Shown: one piece after another, positions 40,401 to 49,744 of the stretch
Layout: the number at the start of each line of letters is the position of its first letter
How positions within the stretch are numbered: position 1 is the first letter of the stretch
From: Cristatella mucedo
Lineage: Eukaryota > Bryozoa > Phylactolaemata > Cristatellidae
Reading direction: 5' to 3'
DNA: 64,000 bases
NCBI GenBank assembly: GCA_009760855.2
Contig: WPIO01000005.1
Span: 8,030,001 to 8,094,000, forward strand
Position numbers and translations under genes: made by a program
Notes under the pieces: model-generated
Seen by the model: only the letters and a program-made list of their open reading frames with translations
Databases searched by the model: none
What the model was told of the DNA's origin: nothing

Positions 40401-41090
40401 GACGCCGAGCCGCACGAAGCTGTACCCGATGTCGGCGCCCTCAAGCACCAGGGACACGACGATCTCTCTCGCCGCCGCCGCCGACGACGACAGCAGCAGA
40501 GCGCGCCTCTCCTCTCCGACCAGCCGCACCACGCGCGGGTCCGTCGGCCTCGCGCTGAGCATGCAGTTGCTCGTCCGGTTCGCGCAGTCGGCGAAAGTCG
40601 CGAGGCTCGAGATGGTCACGTTCACGACCACCTGCTGTCCGATGACGAGACGGTTGACCGCTTCGCGACTGACCGTCATGTTGAGCTCATCCGCCTCCGC
40701 CGCCGCCGCGCTCATGGCCACGCGCTCGCGAAACTCTTCGACGACGCTCGGGAAGTCGACGAACGACTGAACACGCGGCACCGCCACGTTCGGCAGAGCG
40801 TCGCACGGCATCGGACAAACGAGGACGGCCGCTGCGGCTGCCGCAACGATGGCGGCCGCGGCGGCGGTCTCCTGAGGAGGGAGAAAGCGCTGGAGCGAAT
40901 GAGCGTCGGCAAGCCAGCCAGGCCGGCGGCAGAGCTGGAGCGAGGCGCGAACGAGCTCGCGAGCGCAGACGGACGTCTATAGCTGAACGGTGCCGGAAGC
41001 TGCACGATAAATAGATCACCAGTCGAGCAAGAAGCCTGCCGATGCGCCACTGTGACGCCCCCATCGCTCATCTCTTACCCGTAAAACCAT
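33618..41090 (-). CDS. SLC10A3/SLC10A5-like: SLC10 family (P3-type) membrane transporter, four coding exons
   Basis: Coding exons 41090-41079, 40871-40161, 36555-36384 and 34408-33618 (stop TAG) join in phases 0, 0, 1 to 561 residues. All introns are GT/AG. Residues 1-24 form a signal peptide (MVLR then an Ala/Val/Ile/Leu core). Residues about 25-180 are an ectodomain with N-x-S/T sites at 68, 88 and 102. The SLC10 membrane core follows, with the conserved 'CQFTIMPL', GCSPGG (264-269) and ETGIQN (425-430) motifs. These are hallmarks of the sodium/bile acid symporter fold, where GCSPGG..SN and the E-x2-x-Q region line the sodium sites. From about 474 comes a polar cytoplasmic tail. Human P3 and SLC10A5 are about 440-480 residues, so the tail and ectodomain are long here. 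The P3-type N-terminus is the reason for the subfamily call; the substrate is unknown. Confidence 0.93.
34409..34861. other. SLC10 intron 3, right part (with SINE relic)
   Basis: Only the SINE-1 relic at 34573-34625 is recognised. Confidence 0.45.
34573..34625 (-). mobile_element. SINE family 1 fragment
   Basis: Reverse of the body block 'CAAGCGAYGGTG...GCC' plus 'CCGCCAT'. Head missing. Confidence 0.5.
34862..34945 (+). mobile_element. LINE family A tail fragment
   Basis: 'ACAGCAAATGTAAAGAGCCT', hairpin relic and ATT-rich end. Confidence 0.75.
35088..35175 (+). mobile_element. LINE family A tail fragment, well kept
   Basis: 'GCAAATGTAAAGCGCCTAG...GGGCGCTTTATCAAGTG' followed by (ATT)n. This is one of the clearest copies of the family hairpin. 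Confidence 0.85.
35180..35665 (+). mobile_element. LINE family B, ORF2 C-terminus and 3' end
   Basis: A 106-codon frame (35285-35605) reads 'LKTVGDRSFSSAGPRLWNSL' then 'DSAMLPTFSLLRETKSVGYR', the typical L2/CR1 ORF2 ending. The family-B UTR follows, to 'TTTGTGGAGTTACTGATGGA'. Upstream pieces read 'LTHKARHGLAPSYLAD'. Confidence 0.9.
35687..35912. repeat. Pair of direct repeats, about 55 bp each
   Basis: 35687-35740 and 35857-35912 share 'ACATGTAAAATAATCAAGTC' and the following 'CAAGCTC' block with a few changes, about 170 bases apart. Confidence 0.75.
35913..36383. other. SLC10 intron 3, left-over sequence
   Basis: Nothing recognised. Confidence 0.4.
36384..36555 (-). CDS. SLC10 gene exon 3
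   Basis: Acceptor GCATGCGTTGCAG, donor CTTG|GTGAGT; enters phase 0, leaves phase 1. Encodes 'LSYAVLTAMQWRGGVALGFF' and the signature GCSPGG..SNLFT, then 'GGDIELSVAMTLMNTVLAL'. These match the core of the SLC10 family without gaps. Confidence 0.95.
36556..37654. other. SLC10 intron 2, part
   Basis: No exon seen. A small inverted repeat CCTAACGAG/CTCGTTAGG lies at 37286-37314. Confidence 0.4.
37655..37805 (+). mobile_element. SINE family 1
   Basis: 'AGGGGTAAGGTGCTG', B box-like 'GGTTTGAGTCCTG', body 'GGCGGCGATGGCCGTTAAGG', tail 'ACGAGACTGTTGAATAGG'. Confidence 0.82.
37806..38404. other. SLC10 intron 2, unassigned frame
   Basis: A 123-codon plus frame (37987-38358) has balanced composition ('WCSCSARGAEYLFDELQKS') but no known domain and no support from splice signals. 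Left unassigned. Confidence 0.3.
38405..39620 (-). mobile_element. LINE family B, RT motifs to 3' end
   Basis: The minus strand holds 'FGVPQESVLGPLLFSIYT' (39540-39480) and 'YQFYADDTRL' (39440-39400), the RT catalytic motif. 'LPRWLAQILTSSPVLSRLDY' and the family-B C-terminus and 3' UTR follow. Several frameshifts; dead. It lies inside an SLC10 intron in gene orientation. Confidence 0.9.
39621..40160. other. SLC10 intron 2, GC-rich end
   Basis: GC-rich, Arg/Ala frames on both strands without domains. Probably intron; part of a CpG-rich patch reaching to 41.0 kb. Confidence 0.4.
40161..40871 (-). CDS. SLC10 gene exon 2
   Basis: Acceptor CTTTCTCCCTCCTCAG, donor CCACTG|GTAAGC, phase 0 at both ends. 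Encodes the hydrophobic half of the signal peptide, the glycosylatable ectodomain, and the first membrane segments ('LGVINLVVEVFIYFVPVVAQ', 'GVACQFTIMPL'). The 280-codon plus frame over this exon (40140-40982) is an antisense shadow of its GC-rich codons. If exon 1 is wrong, ATG 40811 is the next start and would lose the signal peptide. Confidence 0.92.
41079..41090 (-). CDS. SLC10 gene exon 1 (12-base coding start)
   Basis: ATG in context AATCATGG, four codons (MVLR), then donor CGG|GTAAGA. Phase 0 fits exon 2 and creates a proper signal peptide (charged start, hydrophobic core). The frame stays open upstream to 41567, so a longer N-terminus is possible, but its composition is ordinary 5' sequence. 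Confidence 0.7.
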
Positions 41091-42924
41091 GATTTGTAGA
41101 TCACGACGGTGATGTCTTATTCGCGAGTGTTCGCCGCAGCACGCTTTATAGCCGCCCTTTCGTGAAGCGATGACGAACGCTGCTTCGCAGCAGTCGAGCG
41201 AATGAGTTGCTACCCCACGGCCAGCAACGAGATACAGCGAGTCCATCGCGAGCGCCGTTGCTGTCCGAAAGGAGTTACCGGTGCTGGAAACGTGGAGATA
41301 GCGATTTAATAAGTGCTTTGTAGTGATTAGTGATAAGCGGCAAGTGGTTCGTTGTTTTCCAGCGGGAAATACGTGTTCTGTGAGAGGCAGCTGTTGCAAA
41401 AACCGAGTCGCCAGAGCCGACAATCTTTTTCGCAATCCAAAAGCATCATTAGTCGCGAATAGGACGGGAGGATTCTCTGCGAAACGAGTTATCACGCCGT
41501 TGCTCGCTACCATGCAAGTCGCAGCCACCAAAGCCGCAGGATGCGCTGAAAAAATTGCCACCAGCAAAACATACCACGTGCACGAATCGTCTCCATTTTA
41601 GAGTCTGCACCTCCGCGGTAGTGCAGATCCGAAGTACGTAGACGGGAAGTTCCAAATGATTAGCTATAGTCTCGTTCCCATCTTGCTAATACATGTCTGA
41701 CGTGGAAAAAGTTATTAGGACGGGTGTGTCCGACTTACGCGTTGCCGATCTCGTGAGCTGGCTCGTTTTAATAGCTTCCTGTAGGTGTAGAGTAGCAAGA
41801 AATGAACGGTGCCCGCGAGTGCTCCTATTTCATGCTGCACTCAGAAATGAACTTAGATTGAAGCCTTTTATGGTGAGCAAACTTCGAAGCAGGAGATAAG
41901 CAGCGATCGTGGCAGCTTGCGTAGGCTTGCCTAAGGGTTGTGAAAACGTGGGAAGCTGCGAAAGACGGCTCTGAAATGAGCACCGAATGACGGGAATCAA
42001 TTTCGGGTAAGCGATCTGCCTGTAGATCTCATGAAACTATCTCACGGCTCTGCACCGCTCCCTGAGACGAACGTGGTCAACCACAGCGCGGCGGCGAACA
42101 GCGAGTCTTTCCAACGAACTAGGGCTGGCGCGGCGCGTGCAGAGCCCCTTCAATGAATTATATATTCGATGCTGCTGCAGCAGCATGCTGCTGTAGCAGC
42201 ATCGAAGGAGTTTCTCTTCGACGACATATCTTTTCAAGTACCCCAGGGAAAATTACCGCCAACGCATTCAGACAACGGCTGCGTAAAAAGGCTGTCGGCG
42301 ACTTTTTTGAACAGAAGGGTAGTGGGTGTTATACAAAGAGGTCGTGGTCAAAATTGCGGTCATCTGACTTTCCGTCTACTTTCAAATGCCTTCCATCATT
42401 GTCTGCGAAAATTCCAATTTTTGACATCCAGCAAGAGAATTTTTCGCGTTCTGATGCATTGCTTTATTTTTCTGATCTTTGCTGTCTCGTAACACCGGAC
42501 CCGCTCGTATCTTCTTTTCTGTTCCTCGGGAACAAAATTAATGACGTTTTTTCAGTCCAAAGGCATCACAGTCTCAATTTTACTGCTCTCAAAAGGAACG
42601 TACTCACACAATACATGCACGATACACTGTATATATTTACAGGCATAGATATGTGTATATAAATGCATATATCTATGCCATCATGAAGTTGTCTTGTTGT
42701 CACTAGACTAACTGACTGTATCCATCAAGGATCCGAAGTTGTTGCTTACCAGCACAATATCCGGCCAAGCGATTGGCCATCACTAAAATTAATCGATTCA
42801 GTGCGCCAATGCATTTTATAGAAAATAATAAGAATAATATGTTCTTCACAGAACGGTACAATAAAATCAAATCTTTATCCAGGCTCTTTAGTACTAGCTT
42901 GTAGAGAAGCTATCAACTAGGTTT
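41091..42924. other. Upstream region of the SLC10 gene
   Basis: Moderately GC-rich near 41.1-42.2 kb, then AT-rich. Holds a 42-bp palindrome at 42165-42206. Frames here (for example 42153-42662 plus) have no recognised domain. It should contain the SLC10 promoter, but I cannot place it. Confidence 0.35.
42165..42206. repeat. Near-perfect 42-bp palindrome
   Basis: The two 21-base halves (TTCGATGCTGCTGCAGCAGC... and its inverse) pair with a single mismatch and no spacer. Confidence 0.95.
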
Positions 42925-43035
42925 AATAATAATAATAATAACAATAATAAAAATTCACTTGATAAAGCGCCCTCAGAGAACTCAATCTCTCTCTAGGCGC
43001 TTCACATCTGCTATAAATTGAAATGCCAAGCAAGG
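42925..43035 (-). mobile_element. LINE family A tail fragment
   Basis: (AAT)n, 'CACTTGATAAAGCGCCCTCA', 'CTCTCTAGGCGCTTCACATC'. Confidence 0.85.
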
Positions 43036-43249
43036 TATCTTTCTCTGACCGGAATGTGAACTATGAAACGCTCATGGCACTGGCTAGTTAGATCACTGGC
43101 TTTTCTAACATGCACTTAACTATGCATAGCTAAGTAGGCATAGAACACGGAAACGAAGTTAACTAAGGCTTAGGGAACGCTGCCGATGGTAACAGAAGCT
43201 TGAAGTAACCTCCAAGCCTAATTACCAATAAATTTCAATGTATTGAATG

Positions 43250-43330
43250 TAATGTAATTTATCTCCGTCTGTAACTCCACAAAGTCATAAAGACCATGTG
43301 GGTGTTACGCAGGAGAGTAGTGTGAGAAAC
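43250..43330 (-). mobile_element. LINE family B tail fragment
   Basis: 'CTCCGTCTGTAACTCCACAA' with 'GTGGGTGTTACGCAGGAGAG', as at 16.7 kb. Confidence 0.75.
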
Positions 43331-43368
43331 TGCGAGACAACCGGAAGCCCCGGTGCTGGTAAATAATG

Positions 43369-43535
43369 GTTAGCTGATTCAACAGCCTCATTTTTATGGC
43401 GGTAGAGGAGCCTTAACGGCTATTACCATCGCTTGCAGTGGACGATAAAGGATCACCCACTGCAGGACTCAAACCTGCGACCCGTGTAAGGAAGAGCGAG
43501 CGCCTTACCTCCTGGGCGAAGACCCAGGGGTAATT
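43369..43535 (-). mobile_element. SINE family 1
   Basis: Reverse of the SINE-1 order: tail 'TTAGCTGATTCAACAGCCTC', body 'GCCTTAACGGCTATTACCAT', then B box-like 'CAGGACTCAAACC' and A box-like 'CGCCTTACCT'. Confidence 0.82.
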
Positions 43536-43559
43536 CAACTGCTCAGTGGACGAGCTGTT

Positions 43560-44030
43560 TCAAGCGAGTGAAGCTAAGTGTGAACAAGAGAGGGGATTAT
43601 TAAGTCAATCGGAAGCTTGATAGAGAGCCAGTAAAGCTCAGACATAAGTAGTGTGATGCAGCAGTCACGCCATTGACGACATACCACACAAGCAGCTCCT
43701 GAGTTGTACACCAGCTGCCGACTTTTAATGCCGCATTGAGGTTCGATGTCACAAAAGCATAAACTCGCTTGTCAGTCTGTTTTACTCTTTTCTAAGCAGG
43801 CCCTGATTTTTGGTATCGATCCTTGGCTGAAAGTAGGCTGACTTGACCGTGGACGTGATGTGCTAATCTATTGACGTCTATGTGGAATGTCGCGCCCCGG
43901 TTACGGGCATTCGTCAATTGAATGATGCTAGATAAACAAATCTTGAGGGTGAGGTCTTCAAACTTAAGGCTGAATCTGGGATTGCCCTAAGTTAGTAGGT
44001 TTGGTCGTATCGTCAAGTTTCAGGAAGTAA
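43560..44030 (-). mobile_element. LINE family A, RT C-terminal part
   Basis: Reverse of the 'LHWLPIKQRVDF' and 'TLK.GS' regions ('GATAGAGAGCCAGTAAAGCT', 'TTGAGGGTGAGGTCTTC'); degraded. Confidence 0.6.
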
Positions 44031-45298
44031 GTGACCATGAAAGTGCCAACTACTGCGACATACGCTACAAATAAATATAGCGATTCGGATGCGAATTAAA
44101 GCTTGACAGGCTAAAAAGATGGGTGCTGCTGAGCGTAATCGTAGTAGAAATGAAAGTCAAGATTGTGCTTGCTTGTGGCACCTGGCAGAAGAAGGGTACA
44201 GATAAAAAAAGGTGGCTTAAGACCGAATCGTGAGGTACCCCCACATTTCAAGATCTCCACGATTGACCGCCATCCATTTACATATACACTGTTCTCTCTC
44301 AATGAGGTAGAACTTAGCCCAGTTTAGCAGTTTATTAAAAAAGAATCTGTGCTCATCGAGAGGCGTCTAGAAATATCTATTGGTCAATTGTGTCAAATGA
44401 TTATAAGAGATCTGTGAGATAACGTAGAGGCACTGCCCTGAACAAGATTGATGGGAATGTCATTGCAAACTCTAATTAGAGCAGTTTTTGAAGGATTTTT
44501 AGCTCTAAATTCAGATTGGAACTTGTTGCTATACAAATTTCTTATGTATTGGCTTAATAGTTTTGATGTTGAGCCACTACTCGTTTAAGTGTTTTTATGA
44601 ATGGCAACGAGGAAGACCAGATGAAGTTACTTAAATTCTCTTGGTCTACAGTAGGATTTTTTCGTACCACCATAATCCCTCCTACCTCACCGTTCTTAGC
44701 CTCACAGAAAAATTCCCATTAGTATGTAGTGGTGAATTATGGTCCCTATAAAGTCTCCGACGACAAATAGTCCTTTGAAGCTGTCCTCGCATGAAAGACA
44801 AGCTGGATGAGATGGGCCTGCAAACTCCCCTAATAAGCTAGATCTGCAGGTAAGTTCGTCCGTTTGTCTGTCTATTAGTTTGTTATTCAAAATCCGTCAC
44901 AGTAACTGACATTACTCTTACGTTATGGCCTTTGTTATAGTTATTGGACGATTGTGAGGTACAGCAAGGATAACTGTAATGTCAAATATTGAAAAGGGAA
45001 AAGAATCTCCTAGTTTTGACATGAAGCTGAAACATGCGCACTCACAGCCGAAATTGATCATGCCTTGCTGCACCTGCTTTTGGTAAGCGATGGACGTGCT
45101 TAAATAAAATCTACCCGCAATTCTTAATGAAGGCTACTACGCAGTTGGTCCAGCTAATACGGCGTCGTTTTATCATAGAGTCAGCTCACTTTCTGCTATT
45201 GGCATAGTGCCCGTAGCAGGCTGCTAAAAATTGTCGCAGGCGTCTTTATAAACACATTTTGGTATATCTTTTCAGCTTAGATTTTCTCCTACAAATTT
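44031..45298. other. Unassigned intergenic sequence
   Basis: No coding or repeat family recognised. Confidence 0.4.
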
Positions 45299-45430
45299 AA
45301 CACTAAACGCTAAACCCTAAAACCTAAACCGTGCATCAAAAACCTCAAAGTCAAAAAATACCAAATCTAATCACTAGGCTCTACAAGCTTAAACCCAAAA
45401 AATCACAGCCCGTAAACACTAAACCCAAAA
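45299..45430. repeat. Degenerate telomere-like CTAAACC-type repeat
   Basis: Repeated variants of CTAAACCC, CTAAACG and CCTAAACC over about 130 bases, best near 45305-45330. Confidence 0.55.
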
Positions 45431-45929
45431 TCCTGAAACTAAAAATATATATCGAAATATGCTAATATAATGTAAATATATACAGACGCTGGCGACCACG
45501 TGTAACAGCCTCCTATGGACACTGTGCCCATGCAGGAAGTGAGCTGGCTCTATAAACCAACGACGCTGTATTAGCCGGTTGGTCAGCACGTCTGTACGGT
45601 CCGTATCCAAACCTCAATGCTGTTTCGCTACTCGATACGACGAATGAATTTTTGTTAAAGCTATATTTAATTGTTTACAAGAAATTTTTTTAATGTGGTT
45701 TTGGATTACGCTTTTATTTTTCCTCCCATGCAGATGTTGCTCCTTGAACTACGCTTGGCAGTCACTGGAACTGGCTCACCAGCTAAGTCACCGGACTTTC
45801 CGGACCGCCTTCCAAAGCCAAGGTATGAGTTCTCATCGATTTTTATGAGTAGAGGCTATTTTCAATACCAAACCTGTGGTTTCCGCCAGCCGTTGTGTAC
45901 CGGCGAGTTTTCACTGCAATGAATTAATA
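45431..45929. other. Unassigned sequence
   Basis: Nothing recognised. Confidence 0.35.
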
Positions 45930-46565
45930 GATAATAATGATAAATCACTTGATGAAGCGCCCTCAGAGAACTCAATCTCTTTCTAGGTGCTTTACATTTG
46001 CAGCAAAGGAAACACGATCGAATTGTTAGTGGTAGCATGCTCAATAAAAAACAAGAATAACATGGCTAGCATGCAAGTACGGTTAGTGGCACTTTGCACA
46101 GTGTCAGCACGCATGAGCTCATAAAGGTCGAATCCCAGTGACCCACTAAATGCTGTGATAAATAAGTGTGTTTTTAGTTTTTTTTAAATGTCGTTAAGTC
46201 AGGGGATGTCGTGACACAAACCGGAAGTGAGTTCCAGGCTTTGGGAACATACGAACTAAAGGCACGGTCTCCAAAAGAATTGAGGTTTGTCCCAGGCATT
46301 GGTAAAGTTAGTTTCCAAAAAGCGGGTGGTACGATGCTTAGCCTGGTGGGCCTGGTGGGAGAGCAAATCTGATAGGTAGGCTGGATCGAAAGAATGAAGA
46401 GACCTAAACATAAGTGACTAAACCTTGAAATCGATGCGTTGCTTGACTATGGGCCAGTGCAGGTCGGCTAGAAGTGGTGTGGTACGGCAACCGCGCCGCT
46501 CACAACAGTCAAGCCTAGCTGCAGAGTTTTGCACCAGCTGTATACGCCTGAGTGCACAGGCCGGT
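45930..46565 (-). mobile_element. LINE family A, RT C-terminus and 3' end
   Basis: Tail (AAATCACTTGATGAAGCGCC), reversed UTR, end of ORF2, then the reverse of 'LADLHWP..KQRIDFK' near 46430-46470 and of 'VQNSAARL' near 46510-46535. Confidence 0.85.
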
Positions 46566-46959
46566 TGACCAGCAAGCAGAGAGTTACAGATGACTCACAG
46601 TGTCACACTGCAACGAAATTTGACAGCAGCCACGTATACGACGAAGTTCGGAAGAGATTGCAGAAGAACCCCGGTAGCTTCGTGCTATCAAAGCTCAGCG
46701 AACGCCTCACTTATGACAAGGTCATAGACAGAAATAGACTGAGATAAGGAAAGATTTGAGCACTCGACGAACCAGATCGTGGTACGGGTACTTTTACCGA
46801 CAGTGGCTGAACTCGCCAGCTAGGCTGGGCTTGCCACTAGGTCGGCAAACACACAGGGCCGAAATGCAATGCAACATTGCAATGTCCCGAAATTTTTCCC
46901 AGGTATCGACGAGGCTTTATGGTGGTCTGAGCCAGCCAGGCTTTACGATAGTCTCCGTA
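46566..46959. other. Unassigned sequence
   Basis: Nothing recognised. Confidence 0.35.
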
Positions 46960-47190
46960 CCAGCCTGCTGGTATACAGATGCAGAGTTACATGTAGGTCT
47001 TGTCAGCTGTAACATACGAATTCGCCATTTATCAATTGAAAAGCCTGCTGTCAAAATGAGTTCTGCCGGAATATCTCGTGTAGCCTGTAGCCTCTAGCCT
47101 CTGCACCCAATCCCTGAGTCCTGTTCTAAGTGACCTTTCACTCGATAATCAGATCGGCACCATAGTAATGTCTGCCTCCTCTCAGCAATA
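46960..47190 (+). mobile_element. LINE family A fragment
   Basis: Matches the 'TLKMGSAGIS..A.....VLFQ.DLSLD' region of ORF2, as at 24.95 and 32.4 kb. Confidence 0.6.
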
Positions 47191-48324
47191 TACGTACGTA
47201 CGTATAGCAAATGTAACGTAAACTATTGGCTCAATCCGCTTCACATCCAGTGTGTCTATACTTCACCGAGCGATCTAACTGTACAGTGCAGCACTGGCTG
47301 ATTCATGACACCGGTGTATTTTTGGAGCCGCAAGCCACTACTGATTGGCTGGCTGTCACGTGCCAATTGAACAGCGTAGGCCACGTCAGCTCCAGCTTGT
47401 CGGAGCATGCTCATTAAGAGAAGCCAATGGCATTAGGATTTGTATGCATGATAGCTCGCTCAGCCAATAGTATTCGTTTAGGACTTTTGGTATCGTATTG
47501 AACCTGTTTGTTGCTAGTACTTTGCCCGTATTTGCTTTAGTCCACGCTCTGTCTGTCATCTGCGTTATTACAAGCTTGTAATTTTCTCTAACTTGACTGG
47601 TAAATGGCTTCGCGACTGCACTGCGTCTTAGAAAAGCAAGTTTTGTCACAGTCGCCTTCTATTACTTAAGCTTAGTGGGCGAGACAGCGCCATTTAGGCG
47701 CCATTACGCGGTTCCTCCCCAGCCAACGCTCTGCTCACCCCATGGGCGCTAGACGCCTGCACATGGCTGCATCCTGGCTGCGCTTTTGAGATTTTAACTT
47801 GCCAATTGGCAGGCTTTGTCTTCAGTGTATTGAAGGGGTTGGAAAAAACGTTCAATTGCATCCCGGGATCATATATTGGTGCATCATTCTCGCTTTCCGC
47901 TACCAAGTACGACTGGCATTTCTTGTCTATTGCGATATTCTCTTCTGAACATCCAAGTTTTGGGGAACTTCGCATTAGGAAACCAATACAGCTAATCCTG
48001 GCGATGGTGAATCTGTTTGTATTTGATCTTAGCTAGTAAGATATTACGTGCCTATTGACATCTAAATTTTTCCTCTTCCTGCTATGTCCCGTGTACTGAG
48101 GTCTATTCAGCCACAAGGATTGCAGTTTTAACTTGGCCTACTGTTAGTAACCTTCCTATGAGGCATGATGGTGCACGCCTAATACGATTTCACTATCGTT
48201 GTTGTTTAAGTTAATTTCATGCTGTGGTTTTCCTTTCCGGCGTCCGTGAACTAGGAATTTCCAAAAGAAGCCCCATTAGTGGCCCAAACCAGTTTTGCCC
48301 GAACCCCCTCCAGCTTGAACCACG
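47191..48324. other. Unassigned intergenic sequence
   Basis: No coding signature or known repeat. Confidence 0.4.
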
Positions 48325-48480
48325 ATGGCATACTAGGTAAGACGGTTGCTCTTCGCGACCTCAGTCCTGAAATCGTGGGTCCGAATTCTGTCGTGGGCGA
48401 TTCTTTATTGCCGCTACAAGCGGATGTCATAGCCTTTAAAGTTCTTGCACCGCTATACAAAAAGAAGAAGTTAAATAAGC
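48325..48480 (+). mobile_element. SINE family 1
   Basis: 'ATACTAGGTAAGACGGTTGC' (A box region), 'GGGTCCGAATTCTG' (B box region), 'CTTTATTGCCGCTACAAGCG' body and 'CCGCTATACAAAAAG' tail. Confidence 0.8.
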
Positions 48481-48599
48481 TAGTACTTTTTTGGGTTAAT
48501 CCCAAGCATCGTCTTGAGCCGCCCTGTTAGATCACCCTCAAGCACAGCTGCAAATCGCTCTAACTTAATGGTCAACAGGCCGAATATAACCCTGGTGGC

Positions 48600-49290
48600 C
48601 CATCGTAACGCATGTCTTCGGAATTCTCGCTCAACGGACAATAAACCGCTAATACAACTACATAACTATTGATGATAATTTAGACCTGCTCAATTTGACC
48701 GACACTTTGCGGAAATTTACTAACTGCACGGCCATAGAAGATGGCACCCGAACAGTTTTCTCATTTCATACTCCTAGATCAATCAAAACCGTTGGTGGAT
48801 TATCCATTTTCGCTTGTCCCTCCCTCAATTCAAAACGTTTGCAGTCCCTCGAAGCAATCTTTCGAATTTCCTGCTTTGAGTCCCTCCAGCAACCAGCTGC
48901 CAATAGTGGCAGTAATCTGTCCCCCTCCAGCTTTCAAGTCCTCATCTATTTCCGATTTATTTTGTCTTATTTCGATTCTTTGTGCAAGAAATTGATTTCT
49001 CCTAGCATGGTTGATTTTGAAATTTATTTTGACAACTCAACCGATGCTTCAAGCACCGAATTTAGTGCACTGGCTGACTTTTTCTCTTATCACGCACGTG
49101 CAAGGGGTCACACTCTCAATCAAACATTCTCCCAAAAAGTATATGCTATCATCCCGTATTACAGTCGTCCCTTGTTTGTTGTGGTCAATCACTTTCAGAG
49201 TGTTCCGAGAAAAGTGAACTTCGCGATTCACGATTCTGTATTTATAAATCGAATATATTCGTAGTTGGAGCATATACAACCTGTTCATGA
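48600..49290 (+). mobile_element. LINE family A, endonuclease domain
   Basis: A 189-codon frame (48695-49264) and a second frame (48741-48995) together show endonuclease landmarks: 'LLNLTDTL' (the TETWL position), 'HTPRSIKTVGGLSIF', 'PIVAVICPPP' (VIYRPP position), 'VDFEIYFDN' (GDFN.H position) and 'RGHTLNQTF' (GHTLD position). So this frame is not a host gene. The APE-type nuclease nicks the target for retrotransposition. Confidence 0.85.
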
Positions 49291-49744
49291 CCTTCTAACT
49301 ACGGTTTCTAACATTATTAAATCCTTCTGGACATGAAATAACACCCTTTAGTCCCCACTGCACTCGTATTACCCAATATATTAGATAAAATAAGTCATAT
49401 TATACGGTCAAACGAACTTGATAAGGCTGAGCCACTAAGTCGCCAGGATTGGAAAAGAATAGGATAGCCAATCAAGGAACAGCACGCTCTCATTGGCTTG
49501 GTTTCACCGCATCTGACTTTTTGGAAAAAATTTCTTGCCTACACAAAAGGAGTGGTCGAGCGGCTGCACCAGCGTTGAAGGATTTTCGGGGGTGCTCGGA
49601 TACATAGGCGTATAATTGACTCGGGCAACCGAAAGTGCGCTGCATAGTTTTCACTAGCTTGATCAACTTTTCAATGAATATACGTGTATTTGAAAAAACT
49701 GTGATAGAGTAAAGCCGCGAAAGTCGAAGCACGAATAAGTGAGG
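49291..49744. other. Unassigned insert between LINE-A endonuclease and RT parts
   Basis: Does not read as LINE in any frame. It may be an inserted element or heavily decayed linker. Confidence 0.35.

Noticed and set aside
40140-40982. 280-codon plus-strand frame
   Set aside because: Antisense shadow of the GC-rich SLC10 exon 2, which has conserved motifs, signal peptide and matching splice phases on the minus strand.
41016-41567. 183-codon minus frame upstream of the SLC10 gene
   Set aside because: Includes the MVLR start but shows no domain upstream. The short first exon gives a better signal peptide and splice fit. Kept only as an alternative start.
48695-49264. 189-codon frame as a host gene
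   Set aside because: Contains endonuclease landmarks (VDFEIYFDN, RGHTLNQTF) of LINE family A and is followed by its RT.
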